This document shows positions 25,619 to 34,420 of a stretch of DNA of 64,000 nt, piece after piece (the first letter of the stretch is position 1; each line of letters begins with the position of its first letter). Source of the stretch: Brucellaceae bacterium (lineage in GTDB: Bacteria > Pseudomonadota > Alphaproteobacteria > Rhizobiales > Rhizobiaceae); NCBI GenBank assembly GCA_020637755.1, contig JACKJW010000011.1, forward strand, positions 18,693-82,692, written 5' to 3'. A program made the position numbers and the translations under genes. Under the pieces are notes generated by a model. The model was not told the DNA's origin. It saw nothing but the letters and a program-made list of their open reading frames with translations, and searched no databases.

Positions 25619-26830
25619 ATGGCGAAGATCAAGGTGGCCAACCCTGTCGTCGAGCTCGACGGCGATGAAATGACCCGGATCATCTGGCAGTTCATCAAGG
25701 ACAAGCTGATCCACCCCTACCTGGACATCGATCTTCACTATTATGACCTCTCGGTCGAGAAGCGCGACGAGACCAACGACCAGATCACCATCGACGCAGC
25801 CAACGCCATCAAGAAATACGGCGTCGGCGTGAAATGCGCCACCATCACGCCCGATGAAGCCCGCGTTGAGGAATTCGGCCTGAAGGAAATGTGGAAGTCG
25901 CCCAACGGCACCATCCGCAACATCCTGGGCGGCGTGATCTTCCGCGAGCCGATCATCGCCAAGAACGTGCCCCGCCTCGTTCCGGGCTGGACCAAGCCGG
26001 TCGTGGTCGGCCGCCATGCCTTCGGTGACCAGTACAAGGCCACCGACTTCCTCTATCCCGGCAAGGGCACGCTGACGATCAAGTTCGTCGGCGAGGACGG
26101 CACGGTGATCGAAAAGGAAGTGTTCAAGGCCCCCGGCGCCGGTGTCGCCATGGCCATGTACAACCTCGACGAATCGATCCGCGATTTCGCCCGCGCCTCG
26201 ATGAACTACGGCCTGCTGCGCAAGTACCCGGTCTACCTGTCCACCAAGAACACGATCCTCAAATACTACGACGGCCGCTTCAAGGACATCTTCCAGGAGG
26301 TCTACGAGGCCGAGTTCGAGGCCAAGTTCAAGGAAGCCAAGATCTGGTACGAACACCGCCTGATCGACGACATGGTGGCCTCCTCGCTGAAGTGGTCCGG
26401 CGGCTATGTCTGGGCGTGCAAGAACTATGACGGCGACGTGCAGTCCGACACCGTCGCGCAGGGCTATGGCTCGCTTGGCCTGATGACCTCGGTGCTGATG
26501 ACGCCGGACGGCCAGACCGTGGAAGCCGAAGCTGCCCACGGCACGGTGACCCGCCACTACCGCCAGCACCAGAAGGGCGAGGAAACCTCGACCAACTCGA
26601 TCGCCTCGATCTTCGCCTGGACCCGTGGCCTCGCCCACCGCGCCAAGCTCGACAACAATGCCGAGCTGGCCCGCTTCGCCGACACGTTGGAGAAGGTCTG
26701 CGTCAACACCGTTGAATCGGGCTACATGACGAAGGACCTGGCGCTGCTGATCGGTCCCGACCAGCCCTGGCTGTCGACCACCGGCTTCCTCGACAAGATC
26801 GACGAGAACCTGCAGAAGGCCATGGGCTGA
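25619..26830 (+). CDS. icd: NADP-dependent isocitrate dehydrogenase
   Basis: A 403-residue eukaryotic-type (subfamily II) NADP-isocitrate dehydrogenase of the TCA cycle, the form usual in alphaproteobacteria. Visible are M-A-K-I-K-V-A-N-P-V-V-E-L-D-G-D-E-M-T-R, the P-N-G-T-I-R-N substrate loop, Y-D-G-D-V-Q-S-D, and the cofactor-binding A-A-H-G-T-V-T-R-H-Y-R. An ACGAGGAAAT site precedes the ATG. A strong terminator follows. Confidence 0.97.
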   Translation: MAKIKVANPVVELDGDEMTRIIWQFIKDKLIHPYLDIDLHYYDLSVEKRDETNDQITIDAANAIKKYGVGVKCATITPDEARVEEFGLKEMWKSPNGTIRNILGGVIFREPIIAKNVPRLVPGWTKPVVVGRHAFGDQYKATDFLYPGKGTLTIKFVGEDGTVIEKEVFKAPGAGVAMAMYNLDESIRDFARASMNYGLLRKYPVYLSTKNTILKYYDGRFKDIFQEVYEAEFEAKFKEAKIWYEHRLIDDMVASSLKWSGGYVWACKNYDGDVQSDTVAQGYGSLGLMTSVLMTPDGQTVEAEAAHGTVTRHYRQHQKGEETSTNSIASIFAWTRGLAHRAKLDNNAELARFADTLEKVCVNTVESGYMTKDLALLIGPDQPWLSTTGFLDKIDENLQKAMG

Positions 26831-26857
26831 CCGCCCTTCAACCTGCAAAGAGTTACA

Positions 26858-26887
26858 GGCCCGCCTCCCCGGCGGGCCTTCTTTTTT
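26858..26887 (+). terminator. Rho-independent terminator of icd
   Basis: GGCCCGCC (26858-26865) and GGCGGGCC (26871-26878) form a perfect 8-bp stem, followed by TTCTTTTTT. Confidence 0.9.
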
Positions 26888-26979
26888 ACCTAGAGGAAGG
26901 TAAGTGCGGGCAAATGGGGAAAAACTTAAAATTGTTGAGAGAATGCTGGAATTTATTAGAAAATCATTGTTTACCTAGA
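26885..26979. repeat. AT-rich segment flanked by 10-bp direct repeats
   Basis: TTTACCTAGA occurs at 26885-26894 and again at 26970-26979, bracketing about 75 bases that are AT-rich compared with both flanks. The 26888-27187 spacer holds no credible gene; the rest of it is GC-rich and unremarkable apart from a weak hairpin near 27134-27160. Confidence 0.45.
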
Positions 26980-27133
26980 TTTGCGCAGTCCGGTTACCGC
27001 ACACACAAACCAGCCTGCGAAGTGCCGCCGCAGCCACCGCCCCCGGTCTGCGGCGGTGCGCATTTTGGGGCCCTGCAACGCCTTGCAACCACGCTTGTGC
27101 CGCACATTTCCAAGTATTGTACGTCGTCCAACG

Positions 27134-27160
27134 AAAATGGCCCCGCCAGGGGCGAGGCCA
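27134..27160 (-). terminator. Possible terminator of alaS
   Basis: On the minus strand TGGCC-TCG-CCCC-TGGC-GGGGCCA followed by TTTTCG can fold with a bulge. It lies 28 bases past the alaS stop. Confidence 0.45.
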
Positions 27161-27187
27161 TCAAATCACACATGCCGGAAAAGCGAA

Positions 27188-29845
27188 TCAGCCCAGCGCA
27201 GCCCTCACGGCGTCCAGCGCGGCGTTACCCGCCGAGCCGTCCGGCCCACCCGCTTGTGCCATGTCCGGGCGCCCGCCGCCGCCCTTGCCGCCCAGCGCCT
27301 CGGATGCCTTGCGCACGAGATCGACCGCGCTGAAGCGTGCCGTCAGGTCATCGGTCACCGCGACCACGACGCTGGCCTTGCCGTCCTCGCCGACGCCGAC
27401 AAAGGTGACCACGCCGGAGCCGAGCGACTGCTTGCCCTCATCGGCCATCGGCTTCAGGTCTTTCGGCGCGACACCTTCGACCACGCGGCCAAGGAATTTG
27501 ACGCCGTTGATCTCTTCGGCGCCGCCCTCTGTTCCAGATCCGCCGCCGCCCAGCGCCACCTTGCGGCGCAACTCTGCCACTTCGCGCTCCAGCTTCTTGC
27601 GCTCGTCGAGAATCGCGTCGAGACGTGCCACCGCATCGGCGGGCGCGACCTTCATTGCAGCCGCCATGTCCTTCACGCGGCGGTCCTGCTCGTCGAGGTA
27701 GCGCCGTGCGTCCTCGCCCGTCAGCGCCTCGATTCGACGCACGCCCGAGGCCACAGCCCCTTCCGTCAGCACCCGCACAAGGCCGATGTCGCCTGTCGCG
27801 CGCACATGGGTGCCGCCGCACAGTTCCGTCGAATAGGCCCTGCCCGCCTTGCCGCCACGCAGCGCCGTGCCCATGGAGACCACGCGCACCTCATCGCCGT
27901 ATTTCTCGCCGAACAGTGCCATCGCGCCTTCGGCGATCGCATCGTCTACCGCCATCAGCCTGGTTGTCACCGGTGCGTTCTGCACCACGATTTCGTTGGC
28001 GATGGTCTCGATCTCCGCCAGCTCGTCCGCCGAGATCGGCTTGGGATGCGAAAAGTCGAAGCGCAGCCGGTCGGGCGCAACCAGAGATCCCTTCTGCGCC
28101 ACATGGGTGCCCAGCACCTCGCGCAAGGCTTCATGGACCAGATGCGTCGCCGAATGGTTGGAGCGCAGCCGCGTCCGGCGGCCATGGTCGACCGCCAGTT
28201 CCACCGGCGCGCCGGTCTTCGCAATACCCTTGCGCACCGTGCCGGAATGGACGAACAGCCCGTCGGCCTTCTTCTGCGTATTGGCGATTTCGATGACAAG
28301 CCCGTCACCCGAAATCATGCCCGTATCGCCCATCTGGCCACCCGATTCGCCATAGAACGGAGTCTGGTTCACGACCACCGAAACCGCATCCCCGGCTGAG
28401 GCCGAAGCAACCTCCTTGCCATCGGCCACCAGCGCCTGGATGACGCCTTCCGCACTTTCCGTGTCGTATCCCAGGAACTCGGTCGCGCCGAGCCTTTCGC
28501 GCAGGCCGAACCAGATCGTTTCGGTGGCGGCCTCGCCGGATCCGGCCCAATTGGCCCGCGCTTCGGCCTTCTGGCGCTCCATGGCTGCGTTGAACCCGTC
28601 CGTATCGACCGCAATGTCGCGCTGGCGCAGCGCATCCTGCGTCAGGTCGAGCGGGAAGCCATAGGTGTCATAGAGCTTGAAGGCGGTCTCGCCGTCGAGC
28701 TTGCCGCCGGCTGTCAGATCGGTCGTCGCCTCATCGAGAAGCGTCAGGCCGCGCGCCAGCGTTTTGCGGAAACGCGTTTCCTCCAGCTTCAGCGTCTCGG
28801 TGATGAGCGCCTGCCCGCGCACCAGTTCCGGATAGGCCTGGCCCATTTCGCGCACCAGCGCGGGAACGAGGCGCCACATCAACGGCTCGGACGCCCCGAG
28901 CAACTGCGCGTGGCGCATGGCACGGCGCATGATGCGGCGCAGCACATAGCCACGGCCTTCGTTCGACGGCAGCACGCCGTCAGCGATGAGGAAGGACGAC
29001 GCGCGCAGATGGTCCGCGATCACACGATGGCTCGCCCGGTTCTTGCCCTCCGCCGGGACACCGGTCGCCTCGACAGAAGCGCGGATCAGCGCCTTGAACA
29101 GGTCGATGTCGTAATTGTCATGCTCGCCCTGCAATACCGCGGCAATACGCTCCAGCCCCATGCCGGTATCGATGGAGGGACGCGGCAGATCGATGCGCTC
29201 CTCCTTCGTCACCTGCTCGTACTGCATGAAGACGAGATTCCAGATCTCGATGAAGCGGTCACCGTCCTCGTCCGGACTGCCGGGCGGGCCGCCGGGGATG
29301 CCGTCGCCGTGGTCATAGAAGATTTCCGAGCACGGTCCGCAGGGACCGGTATCCCCCATCGCCCAGAAATTGTCCGAGGTCGCGATGCGGATGATCCGGT
29401 CGTCGGAAAGCCCGGCGATCTTCTTCCAATGGTCCGCCGCTTCGTCATCGGTGTGGTAGACCGTGACCAGCAGCCGGTCACTGGCAAGGCCGAACTCCTT
29501 GGTGATCAGCGTCCAGGCATGGAAGATCGCCTCTTCCTTGAAATAGTCGCCGAAGGAAAAATTGCCGAGCATCTCGAAGAAGGTGTGGTGACGCGCCGTG
29601 TAACCCACATTGTCGAGGTCATTGTGCTTGCCGCCCGCGCGCACGCATTTCTGCGATGTCGCCGCACGGCTGTAGGGGCGCTTTTCAAGCCCGGTGAAGA
29701 CGTTCTTGAACTGCACCATGCCGGCATTGGTGAACATCAGCGTGGGATCGTTGCGCGGAACGAGCGGGCTCGACTCGACGGCCTGGTGCCCATTGCGGGA
29801 AAAATAGTCGAGAAAGGCCGACCGGATCTCGTTGACGCCACTCAT
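27188..29845 (-). CDS. alaS: Alanyl-tRNA synthetase
   Basis: The 885-residue class II enzyme that charges tRNA-Ala. The N-terminal catalytic domain starts M-S-G-V-N-E-I-R-S-A-F-L-D-Y-F and includes F-T-N-A-G-M-V-Q-F-K and the R-A-A-T-S-Q-K-C-V-R motif 2. The editing domain has the zinc site N-H-S-A-T-H-L-V-H and C-G-G-T-H. The C-terminal segment ends in a Gly-rich G-G-K-G-G-G-G-R-P-D-M-A-Q-A region. Complete and of normal length. It lies downstream of recA with terminator-like hairpins between the two. Confidence 0.98.
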   Translation of the reverse strand: MSGVNEIRSAFLDYFSRNGHQAVESSPLVPRNDPTLMFTNAGMVQFKNVFTGLEKRPYSRAATSQKCVRAGGKHNDLDNVGYTARHHTFFEMLGNFSFGDYFKEEAIFHAWTLITKEFGLASDRLLVTVYHTDDEAADHWKKIAGLSDDRIIRIATSDNFWAMGDTGPCGPCSEIFYDHGDGIPGGPPGSPDEDGDRFIEIWNLVFMQYEQVTKEERIDLPRPSIDTGMGLERIAAVLQGEHDNYDIDLFKALIRASVEATGVPAEGKNRASHRVIADHLRASSFLIADGVLPSNEGRGYVLRRIMRRAMRHAQLLGASEPLMWRLVPALVREMGQAYPELVRGQALITETLKLEETRFRKTLARGLTLLDEATTDLTAGGKLDGETAFKLYDTYGFPLDLTQDALRQRDIAVDTDGFNAAMERQKAEARANWAGSGEAATETIWFGLRERLGATEFLGYDTESAEGVIQALVADGKEVASASAGDAVSVVVNQTPFYGESGGQMGDTGMISGDGLVIEIANTQKKADGLFVHSGTVRKGIAKTGAPVELAVDHGRRTRLRSNHSATHLVHEALREVLGTHVAQKGSLVAPDRLRFDFSHPKPISADELAEIETIANEIVVQNAPVTTRLMAVDDAIAEGAMALFGEKYGDEVRVVSMGTALRGGKAGRAYSTELCGGTHVRATGDIGLVRVLTEGAVASGVRRIEALTGEDARRYLDEQDRRVKDMAAAMKVAPADAVARLDAILDERKKLEREVAELRRKVALGGGGSGTEGGAEEINGVKFLGRVVEGVAPKDLKPMADEGKQSLGSGVVTFVGVGEDGKASVVVAVTDDLTARFSAVDLVRKASEALGGKGGGGRPDMAQAGGPDGSAGNAALDAVRAALG

Positions 29846-29883
29846 GCTGGATGTCCCATGGAATTCTCATGGCCCTTGCGGGC

Positions 29884-29904
29884 AAAAACCCCGCGGGTGC
29901 GGGG
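29884..29904 (-). terminator. Terminator-like hairpin in the alaS leader
   Basis: On the minus strand CCCCGC (29904-29899) pairs with GCGGGG (29894-29889) and TTTTT follows directly. It lies 39 bases before the alaS start, after the recA terminator, so it may attenuate alaS. Confidence 0.55.
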
Positions 29905-30008
29905 CCAGTCCGTTGCCTTTTAGCCGCCTGGCCGGGACCTGTCCAGAATCCCTTGACCTCCCGGAACAGCGCACCCATGCAGCGGGCAGGCTCCCGCCCG
30001 CACGCGCG

Positions 30009-30044
30009 AAAATGCCGCCGGTTGCAGACACGCAACCGGCGGCA
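30009..30044 (-). terminator. Terminator of recA
   Basis: A 13-bp perfect stem, TGCCGCCGGTTGC (30013-30025 in plus sense) with GCAACCGGCGGCA (30032-30044), followed on the minus strand by TTTT. Confidence 0.85.
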
Positions 30045-30082
30045 CCGATAGTCGGCCTGGATTGCGCGCCCCGCGCCACACC

Positions 30083-31171
<1,089 letters not shown>

Positions 31172-31237
31172 GATACATCACCTCTTTCCCGACATGGAAC
31201 CCCGGACACCGCAATGCCCATGAATTATGTACCGCAT

Positions 31238-31254
31238 TTGTTCTCATTTTTCAA
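31238..31254 (-). promoter_or_regulatory. Candidate LexA (SOS) box of recA
   Basis: Reading toward recA the site is TTG-N11-CAA and contains one GAAC half. TTG-N11-CAA is the shape first described for recA of Rhizobium etli. It is 67 bases upstream of the recA start. A second site at 31294-31307 has two GAAC halves but with 6 rather than 7 bases between. Confidence 0.5.
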
Positions 31255-31413
31255 GTAGCATAACACCATGTTTTATCTGCATATTCATTTTTTGTTCTCA
31301 TCCGTTCCTATCCGGATATATCCCCTGCCCTTCGGCTGCCCGGCCACGCCTGTTGCGTGCGCGGCGGCAGAATCGCCGTGGCGCGGGCCGCGTGCGCGCG
31401 CTAACAAGGCGGC

Positions 31414-32346
31414 ATGAGCAAATCCCTTGCCCTGCTTGCCGTCGGCGGCGCGCATCCCGACAGGCGCGGCCAGGTCGCCGGTGCCTATGTGCCCGGCGCC
31501 TCCAATCCGGGCTCCATGCGTGAAAGCATCGGCGGCGGCGTCTTCAATGCCGCGCGCGTGGCCGCCGCTTCCGGCCTGCAGGTCAGCCTCGTTTCGGTGC
31601 GCGGCGGTGATGCGTCCGGCGCCATGGTGGAAGCTGCCATTGCCGGGGCCGGGCTGGCCGATCTCTCCCCCACCTTTCTCGACAGGCGCACGCCGAGCTA
31701 CACCTCGCTTCTGGATCGCTCCGGCGAGCAGATCGCCGGGCTCGCCGACATGGCACTTTATGATGTGGCCTTCGCGCGCATCCTGCGCCGCAAGCCCGTG
31801 CGGGCAGCACTCGCCGCCGCAGATGCCGTGCTCTGTGATGCCAATCCCTCCAGCGAAGCTCTCGAAGCGCTTGCTGTGGCCGCGGGCGGCAAGCCGCTCC
31901 ATGCCATCGCCGTATCCCCGGCCAAGGTGGTGCGTCTGGCGCCGCTCCTGCCGCAGCTTGCCTGCCTGTTCATGAACCGGGCCGAAGCCGTGGCGCTGGC
32001 CGCCGCCGTCACGTCCAAGGGCCCGGCCAATCCGCTTGATGCGGTGGCCGGAGCAGGCTTGCGCGCCGCCGTCATCACCGGCGGCGCCGGTCCGCTGGCC
32101 GTGCTGCAGAACGGGCGGCAAACCACGCTGCTGCCGCCACAAGCAGAGGCCCTGCGCGATGTCACCGGCGCAGGTGACGCACTGGCCGGTGCGACGGTCG
32201 CCGCGTTGATGGCCGGAGCGGACCTGCGGGAGGCGCTGCTGCACGGCATGGCGGCGGCCGCAGCCACGGTGGAAACCCGCGACAGCATCGCCAGCCCTGA
32301 TCGCATGACCCGTTACCTTGACGAAGCCCGGAGGCTGAACCCGTGA
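31414..32346 (+). CDS. psuK: PfkB-family sugar kinase, probable pseudouridine kinase
   Basis: A 310-residue ribokinase/PfkB-family kinase. It has the N-terminal V-G-G-A-H-P-D region, the glycine-rich G-G-G-V-F-N-A-A-R-V-A segment, and the C-terminal D-V-T-G-A-G-D-A-L-A-G-A with catalytic Asp. It overlaps the next gene, a pseudouridine-phosphate glycosidase, by GTGA, which makes pseudouridine the likely substrate (phosphorylation to pseudouridine 5'-phosphate). The exact sugar specificity is inferred from this pairing. Confidence 0.9.
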   Translation: MSKSLALLAVGGAHPDRRGQVAGAYVPGASNPGSMRESIGGGVFNAARVAAASGLQVSLVSVRGGDASGAMVEAAIAGAGLADLSPTFLDRRTPSYTSLLDRSGEQIAGLADMALYDVAFARILRRKPVRAALAAADAVLCDANPSSEALEALAVAAGGKPLHAIAVSPAKVVRLAPLLPQLACLFMNRAEAVALAAAVTSKGPANPLDAVAGAGLRAAVITGGAGPLAVLQNGRQTTLLPPQAEALRDVTGAGDALAGATVAALMAGADLREALLHGMAAAAATVETRDSIASPDRMTRYLDEARRLNP

Positions 32347-33275
32347 CATCTTCAGGCCTAACCGCGGCATTGCCGCTCGATATCGAACCTGGACTTGCCA
32401 GCGCACTGAAGGCCGGACGGCCCGTGGTGGCGCTGGAATCCACCATCATCACCCATGGCATGCCCTGGCCCGACAATGCCGCCATGGCACAAACTGTCGA
32501 GCAGGTGGTGCGCGAGGGCGGCGCCGTGCCTGCCACCATTGCCGTCATCGAGGGCCGCCTGAAGATCGGCCTCACCGCCGGGGAACGCGAAACTCTGGCG
32601 CGCGAAACAGGCGCGATGAAACTGTCGCGCGCCGATCTCGCCTTCGCGCTGTCGCAGGGGCGCACCGGCGGCACCACCGTGGCCGCCACCATGATTGCAG
32701 CCCACTTGGCCGGCATCGGCGTCTTCGCCACCGGCGGCATCGGCGGCGTCCACAAGGGTGCCGAGACCAGTTTCGACGTTTCCGCCGACCTGCCCGAACT
32801 GGCCGCCACGCCCGTCATCGTTGTCTCGGCCGGTGCCAAGGCCATTCTTGACATTCCCAAAACGCTGGAAGTGCTGGAAACCCAGGGCGTTCCCGTCATC
32901 GGTTATGGCACGGACGTCATGCCCGCCTTCTGGTCACGCAGCTCCGTCCACGCCGCGCCGCTCAGGCTCGACACAGCCGCCGCCATCGCAGATTTCCAGC
33001 GCATGCGGACCGCTCTAGGCATCTCCGGCGGCATGCTGGTGGCCAATCCGGCGCCGCAGGCCGACGAGATCCCGGCCGATGAAATGGCCGGTTACATCAC
33101 CACTGCGCAGGCCGATGCCGATGCCGCAGGCGTGTCCGGCAAGGCGGTCACGCCCTTTCTCCTGGCGCGCATTGTGGAACTGACCGGCGGCCGCAGCCTG
33201 CAAACCAACATCGCGCTGGTCAAGAACAATGCCCGGCTGGCTGCCGAAATCGCCGTGGCGCTGGCGAAAGGCTGA
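32343..33275 (+). CDS. psuG: Pseudouridine-5'-phosphate glycosidase
   Basis: A 310-residue PsuG, which splits pseudouridine 5'-phosphate into uracil and ribose 5-phosphate. Family motifs are present: A-L-E-S-T-I-I-T-H-G-M-P-W-P, G-R-L-K-I-G-L-T, the T-G-G-T-T-V-A-A-T-M, F-A-T-G-G-I-G-G-V-H-K-G-A, V-V-S-A-G-A-K-A-I-L-D-I and the C-terminal L-T-G-G-R-S-L-Q-T-N-I-A-L-V-K-N-N-A. The start is GTG at 32343 overlapping the psuK stop. Together the pair salvages RNA-derived pseudouridine. Confidence 0.96.
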   Translation: MTSSGLTAALPLDIEPGLASALKAGRPVVALESTIITHGMPWPDNAAMAQTVEQVVREGGAVPATIAVIEGRLKIGLTAGERETLARETGAMKLSRADLAFALSQGRTGGTTVAATMIAAHLAGIGVFATGGIGGVHKGAETSFDVSADLPELAATPVIVVSAGAKAILDIPKTLEVLETQGVPVIGYGTDVMPAFWSRSSVHAAPLRLDTAAAIADFQRMRTALGISGGMLVANPAPQADEIPADEMAGYITTAQADADAAGVSGKAVTPFLLARIVELTGGRSLQTNIALVKNNARLAAEIAVALAKG

Positions 33276-33290
33276 CCGTTCCGGCGCCGG

Positions 33291-34205
33291 TCAGGACAGG
33301 ATGCGCCGTCCACCGGCGGCTTCGCCCGCCTGCCGCACGATCGTGGCAATCTGCATCAGCTGCTTGGCGAGCGGGCTGGTCCGGCGCCAGATCATGCCGA
33401 TGGTGCGCGACGGTTCCGGGCTGTTGAAGCGCGATACGGCGACATCGGCGGAGCGCGTTTCCACGCCAAGCGCCATTTCGGGAATCAGCGTCACGCCGAT
33501 GCCCGCCCCCACCATCTGCACCAGCGTTGAAAGTGAGCTTCCGTCCAGCAACTCGCGCGGCGCGGAAGCCTGAAGGTTGCAGAAGGAAAGCGCCTGGTCA
33601 CGAAAGCAATGGCCCTCTTCCAGCAGCAACAGGCGCATTTCGCGCAAGCCCTCGCGGTCCGGCACCGGCTTTCCCTCATCCTCGGCCGGGCGCACCAGCA
33701 CGAAACGCTCGCTGAACAGCGGCACCTCGGCCAGCGACGGTTCGGAGACCGGCAGCGCCACAATCGCCGTGTCAAGCCGCCCCTCTGCCAGTTCGGCCAC
33801 GAGGCGCGAGGTCAGCGTCTCGCGCACATGGATGTCCAGCCCGTCATGCAGCCGGTTGATCTCGCCGATGATGCCGGGCAGCAGGTAGGGCGCGATGGTG
33901 GGAATGACGCCGATGCGCAGCCGTCCCGCCAGCCGGTCGCGCGAGGCACGCGCCATGTCTTCCAGCTCGTCGGCGGAGCGCAGGATGGCGCGCACCCGGT
34001 CCGCCACCTCTTCGCCAAAGCCGGTCAGCCGCACCTGCCGCGCGCCCCGCTCGAACAGGCTGGTGCCCAACGTCTCCTCCATTTCCTTGATCTGCATGGA
34101 CAGCGCAGGCTGCGAAATCGCGCAGGCATCCGCCGCCCTGCCGAAATGGCCGTGGCGGGCCAGCGCCTCGAAATAGCGCATCTGTTTGAGGGTCAATGTC
34201 GTCAT
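33291..34205 (-). CDS. oxyR: Hydrogen peroxide sensor OxyR (LysR family)
   Basis: A 304-residue LysR-type regulator. The N-terminal winged helix includes L-K-Q-M-R-Y-F-E-A-L-A and A-C-A-I-S-Q-P-A-L-S-M-Q-I-K. The redox cysteines are Cys200 and Cys209 in L-E-E-G-H-C-F-R-D-Q-A-L-S-F-C, the same spacing as E. coli OxyR (199/208). It is divergent from katG, the classic target, and likely activates it under peroxide by binding in the AT-rich 34206-34270 spacer. Confidence 0.95.
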   Translation of the reverse strand: MTTLTLKQMRYFEALARHGHFGRAADACAISQPALSMQIKEMEETLGTSLFERGARQVRLTGFGEEVADRVRAILRSADELEDMARASRDRLAGRLRIGVIPTIAPYLLPGIIGEINRLHDGLDIHVRETLTSRLVAELAEGRLDTAIVALPVSEPSLAEVPLFSERFVLVRPAEDEGKPVPDREGLREMRLLLLEEGHCFRDQALSFCNLQASAPRELLDGSSLSTLVQMVGAGIGVTLIPEMALGVETRSADVAVSRFNSPEPSRTIGMIWRRTSPLAKQLMQIATIVRQAGEAAGGRRILS

Positions 34206-34288
34206 AAGGTGAACTTATCAGAACAATCAGAAAATACCATTTAGAATAATGATAATCGGTTGCTAGTCTCTCTCCACAAGAACGCGAA

Positions 34289-34319
34289 AAGCCTCGTCCC
34301 CGATTTCCGGGCGGGGCTT
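34289..34319 (+). promoter_or_regulatory. Hairpin in the katG leader
   Basis: Arms AAGCCTCGTCC (34289-34299) and GGGCGGGGCTT (34309-34319) form an 11-bp stem in RNA with two G:U pairs. No U tract follows. It lies in the 215-base oxyR/katG spacer about 100 bases before katG; the AT-rich part next to oxyR (34206-34270) is the likely promoter/operator region. Confidence 0.5.
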
Positions 34320-34420
34320 CATGGCAGTGTCATGGGGGATGATGGCTCGGCCTGCTGGCCGGCCTGCCGAACACTGCGCGGAACGAAAAGAGTATTGAAC
34401 GCTTCTGGAAGGAGAATGAC

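Noticed and set aside
26914..27333. Open frame downstream of icd
   Set aside because: Mixed AT-rich and GC-rich content, no ribosome binding site, runs into antisense alaS.
31294..31307. GAAC-N6-GAAC as a second canonical SOS box
   Set aside because: The spacing is 6, while alphaproteobacterial LexA sites have 7; kept only as a note.
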